This document shows, one piece after another, positions 1-8,565 of a stretch of 64,000 nucleotides of DNA. The DNA lies in the NCBI GenBank assembly GCA_947491935.1, contig CANLLF010000003.1, positions 830,397 to 894,396 on the forward strand. Reading direction: 5' to 3'. The notes beneath the pieces are model-generated. The model saw only the letters and a list, made by a program, of their open reading frames with translations. It was not told where the DNA came from and made no database searches. Within the stretch, counting starts at the first letter, position 1, and every line of letters starts with the position of its first letter. This DNA is from an uncultured Roseicyclus sp. GTDB lineage: Bacteria; Pseudomonadota; Alphaproteobacteria; Rhodobacterales; Rhodobacteraceae. The position numbers and the translations under genes were made by a program.

Positions 1-66
1 CTGACCGCCCTCGCCCGGTCCGAGGGCGCGCCGATGCCGACCTACAGCCTTCACCAATTGGGATAG
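1..66 (+). CDS. 3' end of an unidentified protein (partial)
   Basis: An open frame enters from the left edge and ends with TAG at 64-66, giving 21 codons ending in YSLHQLG. It stops 3 nt before the ATG of the aldolase gene, so it is probably the preceding gene of the same sugar operon. The fragment is too short to identify. A dehydrogenase or isomerase would fit the context, but that is only inference. Confidence 0.55.
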   Translation: MTALARSEGAPMPTYSLHQLG

Positions 67-69
67 ATC

Positions 70-1035
70 ATGACCCTGCCCGACGATTTTCCCGCCTTTC
101 GCACGCTCTCCGCCCGGCTCGGTTCCGATCCCCTCCGCGTGCAGGGGCCTGGCGGGAATACGTCGATCAAGGCGGGGGGAACCATGTGGATCAAGGCCTC
201 CGGCACCGAATTGGCGGAGGCCGAGGGAAAAGACATCTTCGTAGCGGTGGATCGCGCGGCCGCAAAGGCCGAGGCCCACGGTGCAGGCGACGGGACGTGC
301 AAAGCCACGGTGCTGGATCCGGCCAATACCCTGCGCCCGTCGATTGAAACCACGTTTCACGCCGCGCTGGATTGGCCGGTTGTGGCCCACACACATTCCA
401 TCGCCACCCTGACCCACGGCGTCAGCCCCGAGGGCCGTGCTGAAGCGGCAGGCAAACTCGACGGCCTGCCCGCGATCTTCGTGCCCTATGCCAAGCCGGG
501 CCTGCCCCTGACGGAGCAGATCCTCGCGCGCGTCACTCCGGACACCCGCGTCTTCGTTCTGGAAAACCACGGCCTGATCTGCTGCGGTGCCAGCGTGGCG
601 GAGACCGCAGCCATCATGGATGAGGTTGAGGCGCGCTTGGCCCTGCCAGTCCTGCGCGATACGGAAAGTCGCCCCGCCGCGGCTGCACCGGAGGGGTTCC
701 AATGGGCCGAAGAAAGCTGGTTGGCGCAGGATGACCGCGCCAGCGCCCTTGCAACCGGCGGGTCCTATTACCCGGATCACGTGGTCTTCCTGGGGCCCGC
801 CTTGCCGGTGGCGGACCATGACGGCGCGCCACCTGCGATCCTGATCAAAGGCACGGGCGTGCTGATCCGCAAGGATGCGACGGCATCACAAAGGGCCATG
901 CTGCGGTGCCTCTCCGACCTGCTTTGCCGTCTGCCTGACGCATGGACGCCCGAGGCCATCGGCCCCGACGCGGAGGCGGAATTGCTGAACTGGGATGCCG
1001 AGAAATACCGTCAGGCGCTGGCGGCGCGGTCATGA
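70..1035 (+). CDS. class II aldolase/adducin family protein (RhaD-like)
   Basis: 321 aa. Probably cleaves or epimerises a phosphorylated sugar with a Zn2+ ion. The class II aldolase fold is visible from GGNTS (28-32) and SGT (44-46) in the phosphate-binding loops, HTHS (107-110) with the metal histidines, and ENHG (165-168). About 120 extra C-terminal residues, including a PDHVVFLGP segment, resemble the aldolase half of long rhamnulose-1-phosphate aldolase/short-chain dehydrogenase fusions, but no dehydrogenase domain follows here. The stop overlaps the start of the FGGY kinase by ATGA (1032-1035), so the pair is translationally coupled. A kinase plus an aldolase implies phosphorylation and then retro-aldol cleavage of a ketose or sugar acid. 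The substrate cannot be read from sequence. Confidence 0.85.
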   Translation: MTLPDDFPAFRTLSARLGSDPLRVQGPGGNTSIKAGGTMWIKASGTELAEAEGKDIFVAVDRAAAKAEAHGAGDGTCKATVLDPANTLRPSIETTFHAALDWPVVAHTHSIATLTHGVSPEGRAEAAGKLDGLPAIFVPYAKPGLPLTEQILARVTPDTRVFVLENHGLICCGASVAETAAIMDEVEARLALPVLRDTESRPAAAAPEGFQWAEESWLAQDDRASALATGGSYYPDHVVFLGPALPVADHDGAPPAILIKGTGVLIRKDATASQRAMLRCLSDLLCRLPDAWTPEAIGPDAEAELLNWDAEKYRQALAARS

Positions 1036-2324
1036 CGGGTCTTTCGCTCGGCATCGATCTCGGCACATCCGGCATCCGGTCGGCGGTGATTGATGTCGAT
1101 GGCGCGGTCATCTCGACGGCGCGCGCGGAATACGGACCGCAGAACGCGACGAACATCGACGCCAACGCGTGGTGGCTGGGGGTCGAGACGTGCCTGGATG
1201 CCCAGATCAACGCGCTCCTGGCCGACGAGCAAGACCCTGCCCAGATCACCCGGATCGGGGTCGACGGCACGTCGGGAAGTATGGTTCTGACCGACGCCGG
1301 CCTGCGCCCGGTGACCCGCGCGCTGATGTACAATTCGGGCGGCTTCGAGGCGAAGGCGCAGGTGATCGCCGCCCATGCGCCAGACCCCCACATCACGCGC
1401 GGCAGCAGTTCCGCCTTGGCGCGCGCGTTGCACTTGCAGGCGGAGGACGCTGAACACCGCGCCGCCCATCTGCTGCACCAGGCCGATTTCATCGCGGCCA
1501 AGCTGATGGGACGCGGCGGGTATTCGGATCACAACAACGCGTTGAAAACCGGATTTGATCCCGCAGCGGAGGCCTGGCCGGATTGGTTCCGCGCCACCGG
1601 CTTGCGCCCCGAGATCCTGCCACGTGTCCTGCCCGCGGGCGCGCCCGCCCGACCGATTGCGCCCGGGATCGCCGAGCGGTTCGGCCTTAACGCCGATGCC
1701 ATGATCCATGTCGGCACCACCGACAGCATCGCCGCGTTCCTGGCCGCGGCACCCTTGCGGATCGGGGCCGCCGTCACGTCGCTTGGCACCACGCTGGCCG
1801 TCAAACTGCTCAGCGACCGGCGGATCGACGCGCCGGAGATCGGGCTCTATTCGCACCGTCTGGGGGACGGGTGGCTGGTGGGCGGGGCGTCCAATTCCGG
1901 CGGCGGCGTGTTGCGCCAGTTCTTCACCGTGGCGCAGATGACGGAGCTTTCGGCTCGGATCGATCCGTCTGTCGCCAGTGATCTCGACTATTATCCCCTG
2001 CCGGAACCGGGGGAGCGGTTTCCGATCAATGACCCGTCGCTTGCGCCGCGCCTGTCCCCCCGGCCCGAGGACGACACGCGTTTCTTGCACGGGCTTCTGG
2101 AAGGCATCGCGCGGATCGAAGCGCGTTGTTATGCCGAGATGTCGGCCAAGGGCGCGCCACCGCCTGGGCCGCTCTTCACGGCCGGAGGTGGCGCAAGCAA
2201 CCCGGTCTGGACGGCCATTCGGGCGCGGGTTATGAACTGTGAGATCCAAACCGCCGCGGATACGGAGGCCGCCATTGGTACCGCGCGCCTGATCGCGTCG
2301 CAGGTTCAAGCCACCGGTCTCTGA
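1032..2324 (+). CDS. FGGY-family carbohydrate kinase
   Basis: 430 aa. ATP-dependent kinase of a ketose or polyol. The N-terminal ATPase-fold motif GIDLGTSG is at 7-14. The mid-protein segment with SDHNNALKTGFDP and the GTTDSIAAF motif near 228 are typical of FGGY kinases and resemble the D-ribulokinase/xylulokinase branch, followed by the SLGTT adenosine-side loop. At 430 aa it is shorter than the usual 480-520 aa, with a compact C-terminal domain. The ATG lies inside the stop of the aldolase gene. A longer upstream reading in this frame was rejected because it would run through the aldolase. Kinase family is firm; substrate is unknown. Confidence 0.87.
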   Translation: MTGLSLGIDLGTSGIRSAVIDVDGAVISTARAEYGPQNATNIDANAWWLGVETCLDAQINALLADEQDPAQITRIGVDGTSGSMVLTDAGLRPVTRALMYNSGGFEAKAQVIAAHAPDPHITRGSSSALARALHLQAEDAEHRAAHLLHQADFIAAKLMGRGGYSDHNNALKTGFDPAAEAWPDWFRATGLRPEILPRVLPAGAPARPIAPGIAERFGLNADAMIHVGTTDSIAAFLAAAPLRIGAAVTSLGTTLAVKLLSDRRIDAPEIGLYSHRLGDGWLVGGASNSGGGVLRQFFTVAQMTELSARIDPSVASDLDYYPLPEPGERFPINDPSLAPRLSPRPEDDTRFLHGLLEGIARIEARCYAEMSAKGAPPPGPLFTAGGGASNPVWTAIRARVMNCEIQTAADTEAAIGTARLIASQVQATGL

Positions 2325-2350
2325 CCGGCGCGGCGGCGCGGGTCAATCTT

Positions 2351-3121
2351 CTACAACAAGCGTGCGTAGACATCCCCGGAATTCGCCGCGTTTGGCAAGT
2401 TCTGAAGCTCCTCAACGATAACGTCGGGTTGCAGCCAGATCGCATGACGCAACGCGTGGTCCTCACCGAGGCTCAGGTTGAACTCATAGCGCCCCAGGTC
2501 GGCAAGCCGGGCCACGCAAGCCAGTGCCACATCGCGCTGTAGCGTGGTGAATTCGAACGACAGCATCGGAAGGGCGGTGCTCAAGCCCAGAAGAACCTCG
2601 TGCTCATGGCCCTCCACATCGATTTTCACGAAATCGGGCCGCCCATGTTCGGCAATCAAGTGGTTCAGCGTGGTCACCGGAACAGTGATCTGCCGATCCC
2701 AGACCTGCCCTTGCCATTCCCGCGCGGTCGGGGCGGCGGCCACCAGATCGGCGGACGCGGTTGAGATCGTCGGGTTGGCCGTGTTCACGAACATCGTAGC
2801 GGTCCCAACCTCCGCGCCAACAGCCTCGCATCTCAATACGACCGTGTTCGCCCGCCCATGGATCAGGCGCAGCGCACGGAAGACGCGCGGCTGCGGCTCC
2901 AAGGCGACAACCCGCGCGCCAAGGCGGAGAAAACTGGCGGTGCGATCCCCCACATGGGCACCGATATCGAACGCCAACCCGCCGCGTGGCACGCATTGCG
3001 CGTTGAGCCTATCCATCCGCGCCGTCCGCGCCGCGTCCCGATAATAGACATCGAGGGATCGCCCGATGGCCGTGGCCATGCCCTCCGCGTCGGGTCGGTC
3101 CGGGTGGGTTGGCTTGGCCAT
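2351..3121 (-). CDS. FkbM family methyltransferase
   Basis: 256 aa. SAM-dependent methyltransferase of the FkbM type, a family that O-methylates sugars or polyketides. Visible signatures are the SAM loop DIGAHVGD (52-59), the acidic end of strand 2 in EPQP (75-78), and KIDVEGHE (166-173), a hallmark of FkbM enzymes. It is the last gene of a leftward run, 9 nt downstream of a GT4 glycosyltransferase, so a glycan made by that enzyme is a reasonable acceptor. This is inferred from position only. It faces the FGGY kinase tail to tail with 26 nt between them. Confidence 0.9.
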   Translation of the reverse strand: MAKPTHPDRPDAEGMATAIGRSLDVYYRDAARTARMDRLNAQCVPRGGLAFDIGAHVGDRTASFLRLGARVVALEPQPRVFRALRLIHGRANTVVLRCEAVGAEVGTATMFVNTANPTISTASADLVAAAPTAREWQGQVWDRQITVPVTTLNHLIAEHGRPDFVKIDVEGHEHEVLLGLSTALPMLSFEFTTLQRDVALACVARLADLGRYEFNLSLGEDHALRHAIWLQPDVIVEELQNLPNAANSGDVYARLL

Positions 3122-3130
3122 CCGCGCCCC

Positions 3131-4180
3131 CTACCGGTCCAAACCGTTCAGGACTTGTCCGGCAATTGCCGCGGTCCCTTGCCATGTCGGCAAAGCCGCC
3201 CCGGCCCGCGCGGCGGCGTCCCCCATGCGGGTGCGCAAGGCCGGGTTTGTCAGCATCTGTTTCAGCGCATTGGCCAGCGCGCCCGGCGCATCGACGGGCA
3301 CCAGCAGCCCCGCATCGTCCGGCACTGTGTGAGGCACCGCGCCGGTGGCGCAGGACACGATGGGAAGCCCCCGCGCCAGCGCCTCATCAAACACCATGCC
3401 GTAGCCCTCGTAGCGGGTGGCGAGGGCAAAGAGGGAGGCGCTTCTGTAAAGGTCCTCCAAGTCCGACTGCGAGACGCGACCGGCCAGATCCACCCGATCG
3501 CCGAACCCGAGATCCCGCCACAACCGCGCCAGATCCTCCGCATGGGCGGTATCGTGGACCGAACCGACGATCACCGCCCGCCAGTCCAGATCCATCAGCT
3601 CCGCCAGCGCCCGGAGCAGGACATCGTGCCCTTTACGCCGGTGCTGAATGCCGACCGACAGGATCAGCGGTGGATGGGAGGGCGCGCGTGCGCCTTTGGG
3701 CCGTTCGGTGCCTGGCTGTGCAATGGTGATCTTCTTTGGAGGAACGTCGTAGCCGGTCCGCAGGATATGGGCGGTATGGGTGCTTGGCACCAGAACACGG
3801 GCCGCCAGCGCCAGATTGGCGCGCTCGGTTTCAAGCAGATGCGCCCGCCGCGACGGGCTGAGGCCGGTTTCCAAAGCCAAGGGATGGTGGATCATTGCAA
3901 CGATGGGCGCGGCGACCCCGGCCAACCCGTCGGTGTCGATGGAGCCATAGACCAGCCCGTCGAGGATCAGCGCGCGCGCCGGATCGAGCGCTTGGAGCAC
4001 CCGCACGGCGTGGTCCATGTCGGACGGCGTCGGATCAGGGAACGACGCGCCAAGTTGGAGATGCACCACGTCATGGCCGTGCGCACGCAACTCCTCCAGC
4101 AGGCGACGTTCATAGATATAACCGCCGGTCACGGTGGCGATGTCGCCTGGAATGGCGAAGGCGGCGGCGCGGGGTGTCAT
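3131..4180 (-). CDS. GT4-family glycosyltransferase
   Basis: 349 aa. Retaining GT-B glycosyltransferase using a nucleotide-sugar donor. The C-terminal domain has the GIQHRRKG donor loop (177-184) and the EX7E motif E258 to E266 inside EGYGMVFDEALARG, typical of GT4. There is no signal peptide or membrane span, so it probably acts at the cytoplasmic face. The start is set by an ATGA overlap (4177-4180) with the ABC permease stop. The open frame continues upstream through the permease gene, but that extension is not coding. It sits between a transporter and an FkbM methyltransferase, suggesting a glycoconjugate gene tail on the ABC operon. Acceptor and donor are unknown. Confidence 0.9.
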   Translation of the reverse strand: MTPRAAAFAIPGDIATVTGGYIYERRLLEELRAHGHDVVHLQLGASFPDPTPSDMDHAVRVLQALDPARALILDGLVYGSIDTDGLAGVAAPIVAMIHHPLALETGLSPSRRAHLLETERANLALAARVLVPSTHTAHILRTGYDVPPKKITIAQPGTERPKGARAPSHPPLILSVGIQHRRKGHDVLLRALAELMDLDWRAVIVGSVHDTAHAEDLARLWRDLGFGDRVDLAGRVSQSDLEDLYRSASLFALATRYEGYGMVFDEALARGLPIVSCATGAVPHTVPDDAGLLVPVDAPGALANALKQMLTNPALRTRMGDAAARAGAALPTWQGTAAIAGQVLNGLDR

Positions 4181-5748
4181 GCCAGTTGCTCCGGCGCATA
4201 GGCCGCCAGAACGCGCCGTTCCAGCAGGCCCACACAGGCATATCCCATCGCCGAGAGCACGCAGACCAGCGCGACCGAGCTCCACAACATGTCGTAATCC
4301 GAGAGCGAGGCCGACAGGGCCATGACGCTGCCGATGCCGTTCCCGGTGGCAAGCCATTCCACGACCGTCACGGCCAGCACCGAAGCGGGCACGTTCATCC
4401 GTGCGGCGGCGAAAAACGCAGGCAACATCGCGGGAATACGTACCCGAAGCAGCACTTGCCACGGGCTCGCCGCATAGCTCCGCATCACGTCCATGACGCG
4501 GCCCGGGGCCTGACGAAGCCCGTGCAGGCAGGCCACGAAAGTGGGGAAAAAGACCATGATCGCCACCAGCACCACCGTGCCGAGGGCTCCGCGCCCGAGG
4601 ATCAGCACAACCAGCGGCGCCGTCGTGATGATCGGGACGGAGCGAAGCGCGATGGCCACCGGCATCGCCGTGCCCGAGATCGCCGGAAAGAGCACCACCA
4701 ACATGGCCAGAACGGCCCCGGCCGCCAGCCCTGCCACGTAGCCGGGGAGAAGGAACACTCCCGTTTCGCGCATCGCGTTCGCCAGCGTCGAGCGGGTTGC
4801 GGCGGCATCGGGGGCGAGAAAAAGCGCCTCGAACACATCCCACGGCCCCTTGGCGAAGAACGGGCTCAGGTTCAGGAGCCTCAAGCCACCCCACCAGATG
4901 GCGATCATCGCCGCCGCGACGGCAAGAACGGTGAGAAACGCGCGGGAGCCTTTGCGCCCACCCTCCGCCGGTGCCGCAAGGATCACCGGGGGTTCGTCGG
5001 CCATGAACAGCCGTGCAATCCAGCCGATGGCGAGGTAGCCCAGAACCGCCACAGCCGTGGCCACACTGGCCAGCGCCCATGTCATCTCGACATTCATGCC
5101 CCGCATGGCCCGGATCGTGAGCACGCCCATACCGCGCTCAGCCCCGGTGAACTCGCCCACCATCGCGCCCAGAAACGCCGCGGGCGCCGCGATCTGCAAC
5201 CCGGCCACCAAATAGGGAAGCGCCGCCATGGCGCGCACATGGATCAGGGCCGCCATCCGCCCGCGCCCATAGCTGCGCACAAGATCGAGCCAACCGGTCG
5301 GCAGGGCCCGGAGACCCACAAGCAGTGGGATCAACGTGGTGTAGTAGACCGCCAGCGCCGCCAACACGATCTGCGGCCACGGGCCCGGGCCGAACACCAC
5401 GCGCAGGATCGGGCCGGTGGCCACCAGCGGCAGGCAGAACACCAGAAGCGCCAGGCCACGCACCATGGCATCGCTGCGCGGCCAGACAACGGCCAGCGTC
5501 GCAAGGGCGATGGCCGCCAGATTGCCGATGACAAAGCCCGCGGCCGCATTGCCAAGCGTCACGCCAAGGGCGCGGGCCATCAAGGCGGCATTGTCGGACA
5601 GGTAGATCAGGATCGCCGAAGGTGCCGCGAGAACAAAGGCATCGGACAGGGCGCGGGCCCCAAGTTCCCAGATCACGAGTGCAAGGATCGGGCCAAGATA
5701 AGGGCCTGCCCGGACCGGCCAACGCTGCGCCGGGGTGGCTATTGTCAT
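4177..5748 (-). CDS. ABC transporter permease with two fused TM domains
   Basis: 523 aa, about twice the length of a SsuC/TauC/ThiX-type permease. Two binding-protein-dependent permease modules lie in tandem. The first spans about 1-250, with the coupling-helix region around YGRGRMAALIHVRAMAALPYL. A linker around 250-265 follows, then a second module with the equivalent SYAASPWQVLLRVRIPAMLPAFF. Each has about six hydrophobic helices. The fusion supplies both halves of the membrane channel from one gene. It overlaps the ATPase gene (5745-5748) and the glycosyltransferase gene (4177-4180) by ATGA, so expression is tightly coupled. The family transports sulfonates, nitrate or thiamine precursors, so the substrate is open. 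Confidence 0.9.
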   Translation of the reverse strand: MTIATPAQRWPVRAGPYLGPILALVIWELGARALSDAFVLAAPSAILIYLSDNAALMARALGVTLGNAAAGFVIGNLAAIALATLAVVWPRSDAMVRGLALLVFCLPLVATGPILRVVFGPGPWPQIVLAALAVYYTTLIPLLVGLRALPTGWLDLVRSYGRGRMAALIHVRAMAALPYLVAGLQIAAPAAFLGAMVGEFTGAERGMGVLTIRAMRGMNVEMTWALASVATAVAVLGYLAIGWIARLFMADEPPVILAAPAEGGRKGSRAFLTVLAVAAAMIAIWWGGLRLLNLSPFFAKGPWDVFEALFLAPDAAATRSTLANAMRETGVFLLPGYVAGLAAGAVLAMLVVLFPAISGTAMPVAIALRSVPIITTAPLVVLILGRGALGTVVLVAIMVFFPTFVACLHGLRQAPGRVMDVMRSYAASPWQVLLRVRIPAMLPAFFAAARMNVPASVLAVTVVEWLATGNGIGSVMALSASLSDYDMLWSSVALVCVLSAMGYACVGLLERRVLAAYAPEQLA

Positions 5749-6524
5749 TGGGCGGCCTTGGGCAACGTTTCCGCCATACCATGGGCCAACGCCGCGAAGA
5801 CCTGATCCACGATTGCGCCAAATTCGGGCCGCCGCGCCTGATCGGAGGACCGGGGACGGGGCAGATCCACGGCGATATCCTCCACAATCCGCGCCGGGCG
5901 GGGCGACAGGACGATGATGCGATCCGACAGCATCACGGCCTCGCTCACGGAATGGGTGACAAGGATCGTGGTGGCGCCCCGCGCCTCCCAGATGCCGGGC
6001 AGATCATTGGCCAATTGCTGGCGCGTCAACTCATCCACCGCGCCGAACGGCTCATCGAGCAGGAGCAGATCAGGCTTCGTCGACAGCGCGCGCGCGATGG
6101 CGGCCCGCTGGCGCATCCCGCCAGACAGCTCGGCCGGGCGCGTCTCGGCAAAGCCATCGAGGCCCACAAGGCGGATCAACTGATCGATATCATCGTCTTT
6201 CTTCGGGCGGCGCGCCAGATCCAGCGCCAGCTCGATATTCTTGCGCACCGACCGCCAGGGCAGCAGCGAAGGATCCTGAAATGCGACCGACAGGTTGGCC
6301 TTGCGCAGCGTCTCCTCCGGGGGCTGCCCGCCGATGGTGATCTGCCCCGCGCTCGGCTGCTCCAGCCCCGCGATCATCCGCAACAAGGTGGACTTGCCGC
6401 AGCCCGATGGCCCCACCAACGCCGTCGTCTGCCCGGCGGCAAAGGTGAGGCTGGTGGGCGCAACGGCCTCCACCCCCCCTTTGAAGGTCTTGGACAAATC
6501 GGTGCAGATGACGGCGGCGGACAT
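5745..6524 (-). CDS. ABC transporter ATP-binding protein (SsuB/TauB type)
   Basis: 259 aa. Cytoplasmic ATPase energising the fused permease. Motifs in order: Walker A GPSGCGKST (38-46), Q-loop Q83 in AFQDPSLLPW, signature LSGGMRQR (133-140), Walker B LLLLDEP (153-159), D-loop, and switch histidine H191. The Q-loop sequence is that of the nitrate/taurine/sulfonate group. The gene is 7 nt downstream of the binding-protein gene and overlaps the permease start. Placement in the family is secure; specificity must come from the binding protein. Confidence 0.93.
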   Translation of the reverse strand: MSAAVICTDLSKTFKGGVEAVAPTSLTFAAGQTTALVGPSGCGKSTLLRMIAGLEQPSAGQITIGGQPPEETLRKANLSVAFQDPSLLPWRSVRKNIELALDLARRPKKDDDIDQLIRLVGLDGFAETRPAELSGGMRQRAAIARALSTKPDLLLLDEPFGAVDELTRQQLANDLPGIWEARGATTILVTHSVSEAVMLSDRIIVLSPRPARIVEDIAVDLPRPRSSDQARRPEFGAIVDQVFAALAHGMAETLPKAAQ

Positions 6525-6531
6525 TGCGGGC

Positions 6532-7533
6532 CTAGCTTCCGTGCACTTCTTCCAGGATGGAACGGTCCCACAGATCGGGCGTGACCGTCCGGTCCAGAAG
6601 CGCCAGCGTTTCGATATTCGCGGCGACGGTTTCGTCGGTCCACCAGCCGAACCCGTTGGCGTCAGTCAAGTCCGAGAACATCAGCGGCACCTGCCGCGCG
6701 GCCTGAAGGCGCTGGGTTTCGAGATCGAGGCCCGCATCGGGGAACATTGCCAGCGTCAGATCGGTGGCCGCGTCGGTATCCTCGCGATAGGCGTCCCAGC
6801 CGCGCACTTCGCCCGCCATCAGGGCCACGATATCATCGCGGCGATTGGCAAGGCTGTCTTCGGTCACGATGTAGGTCTGCGAATGCACGGCATAACCATG
6901 ATCGGCGAGCAGCATGGTTGTGTTGTCCACGCCCTGGATCGTGAGCGCGACGGGCAGATCGGTTTCCCAGCTGAGCAGGCAATCGACCTCACCGGCGACA
7001 AGCGGCTGGGGCGAATACTGGGTGGGCACAATCTCGATCGCGTCAAAATCCACATCGTTGAGCGTGCAAAGCGCCTGAAGCACCGGCGTGTTGGCCAGCG
7101 CCATGCCGATGCGCTTTCCCTCCAGATCACTCGGCACATTGACGGGATTTTCCGTCAGCGACGTGATGGCAAACGGATTGTTCTGCATCGCCACGCCGAT
7201 GATCTTGAACGGCGCGCCTTCGGCCACCGCGGCGGCGGTGTAATCGGCGGCGGAGATGCCCACGAGCGCGGTGCCCGACACAACCGGCGGCTCCACCGGC
7301 GCGTTCGGCCCGCCCTGCAGGAGCGAGACTTCAAGCCCGCCTTCGGCCCACCAGCCGCGATCCAGCGCGATGTAACTGCCCGCGAACTGCGTCGAATGCA
7401 GCCAGGACAATTGCAGGCTCACCTGCGATTGCGCAAACGCGTGGCGAGGCGACAGGCCGAGGATGCCCGCACCCATGGCCCCCGCCCCCGTTACAAGCAG
7501 ATGGCGCCGGTTGATCACTGGTTTCGCTGTCAT
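6532..7533 (-). CDS. ABC transporter substrate-binding protein (NMT1/THI5-like)
   Basis: 333 aa with ATG at 7533. Periplasmic binding protein of the NMT1/THI5-like group (nitrate, sulfonate, pyrimidine or amidine binders). The N-terminus has an RR pair (NRRHLLV) before a hydrophobic stretch ending in AFAQ, so export may be by Tat. The mature part begins QVSLQLSWLHSTQFAGSYIALDRGWW, the usual opening of hydroxymethylpyrimidine and riboflavin-type binders. I chose the ATG over a GTG four codons upstream because a GTGAG stretch lies about 7 nt before it. No THI-box is visible in the 75-nt leader, so thiamine-precursor uptake is not supported by regulation. Confidence 0.87.
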   Translation of the reverse strand: MTAKPVINRRHLLVTGAGAMGAGILGLSPRHAFAQSQVSLQLSWLHSTQFAGSYIALDRGWWAEGGLEVSLLQGGPNAPVEPPVVSGTALVGISAADYTAAAVAEGAPFKIIGVAMQNNPFAITSLTENPVNVPSDLEGKRIGMALANTPVLQALCTLNDVDFDAIEIVPTQYSPQPLVAGEVDCLLSWETDLPVALTIQGVDNTTMLLADHGYAVHSQTYIVTEDSLANRRDDIVALMAGEVRGWDAYREDTDAATDLTLAMFPDAGLDLETQRLQAARQVPLMFSDLTDANGFGWWTDETVAANIETLALLDRTVTPDLWDRSILEEVHGS

Positions 7534-7608
7534 ATCAAGTCTCACTTTCCGGGAATTCTTGCGGCCGTTGTTCGCGCACCGGTCGCCGTTTCGTTACACT
7601 CATTTAGA

Positions 7609-8565
7609 TCATCGTCGCCCCAAGACAGGTGCATTTGGTCGCATCCACGTCACCAGCAGGCCCGGCAGGACCGTCGCCAGAAAGACAAGGCCAAAGGCGA
7701 CGCTGGTGGCGAGGCCTTCGCTCATCGCGGCTCCTATGACGGGGAACAGAACCGCCGCGGCCCCTTCCCTCAGGCCCCAGCCGCTGATCGACAGTGGAAG
7801 GACCATCGCGAAGAGGATCAAGGGGATCAGGGTGAAGACGGCCACAGGCGGCAGATCCACGCCAAGGGCCATGGCGCAGAATGCAAAGGCCGTGACATTG
7901 CAGAGTGCTGTGCCGAGGCTGAGCCCCGTTTGGCGCAAACGCACGTCCGGTGCCCACAGGGCGTGGGTGAAGGCGCGAACAGAGCGGCGAAGGGCATGAT
8001 CGGACGGGCCTGTCACCCGAAGCGCAACGGCGAGGCCGACGGGGATCAACGCCAAAGCGACAAAGGCGATGGCGACCGGGCCCAGGAGCCAGAGCGGCCA
8101 ATCGATGGGGTTCGACGCTAGAAACGACAGGGCAAACCCCACAACCAACACGGCCAGTAGGCCGATCTGCCCGGCCAGGCGCTCGAACACCACGGCCTGC
8201 CCCGACGCGATCAGCCCTGCCTGCCCCCGTGCCCGCACCGCGCGGCTGGCATCACCCACGACGCCTCCCGGCAAAGACTGGTTCACCACCTGAGACAGGT
8301 AGTATTCGCGGATCGCCTCGCCCGGCGTGAGGGAGATGCCCAATTGCCCCGCCGTGATCCGCCAGCGCAGGGCCGATAGAACGGTCTGCACTGTCAGGGC
8401 CAAAGCTGCAGCGGCCAACCACAACGGGTCCGCAGCCTGTAGCCGCGCCAAGGCCTCCCACCCGTCCGCCGCGCGCCAGAGAAGAACGGCGAGCCCCGCA
8501 AAGACCGCTACCTGCACCATGCGGATCACCCATCCGGGCACCGATATCGGCCACCGGCGGATCAA
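7609..8565 (-). CDS. lysylphosphatidylglycerol synthase-type transmembrane protein
   Basis: 318 aa, seven or eight hydrophobic helices, no soluble domain. It belongs to the membrane family related to the flippase half of MprF and to AglD (PF03706 type). The conserved stretch YYLSQVVNQSLPGGVVGDASRAVRA near 90-112 is the family's loop motif. The start is TTG at 8563-8565 in a TTGA overlap with the sulfatase-like gene. Some members flip or handle lipids and others are hopanoid- or sphingolipid-linked. Here it closes a three-gene cassette with a CDP-alcohol phosphatidyltransferase and an LTA-synthase-like enzyme, pointing to movement of a modified lipid. The role is inferred. Confidence 0.82.
   Translation of the reverse strand: MIRRWPISVPGWVIRMVQVAVFAGLAVLLWRAADGWEALARLQAADPLWLAAAALALTVQTVLSALRWRITAGQLGISLTPGEAIREYYLSQVVNQSLPGGVVGDASRAVRARGQAGLIASGQAVVFERLAGQIGLLAVLVVGFALSFLASNPIDWPLWLLGPVAIAFVALALIPVGLAVALRVTGPSDHALRRSVRAFTHALWAPDVRLRQTGLSLGTALCNVTAFAFCAMALGVDLPPVAVFTLIPLILFAMVLPLSISGWGLREGAAAVLFPVIGAAMSEGLATSVAFGLVFLATVLPGLLVTWMRPNAPVLGRR

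Noticed and set aside
1011-2309. Long open frame antisense to the FGGY kinase
   Set aside because: Shadow of a well-supported gene, low-complexity Arg/Gly-rich translation.
3131-5080. Glycosyltransferase gene extended to a 649-aa protein
   Set aside because: The extra N-terminal part lies inside the ABC permease in another frame; the ATG at 4180 has an ATGA overlap and gives a normal GT4 length.
7534-7608. TPP riboswitch before the NMT1/THI5-like ABC operon
   Set aside because: No THI-box sequences (CTGAGA and partner) are visible in the short leader.
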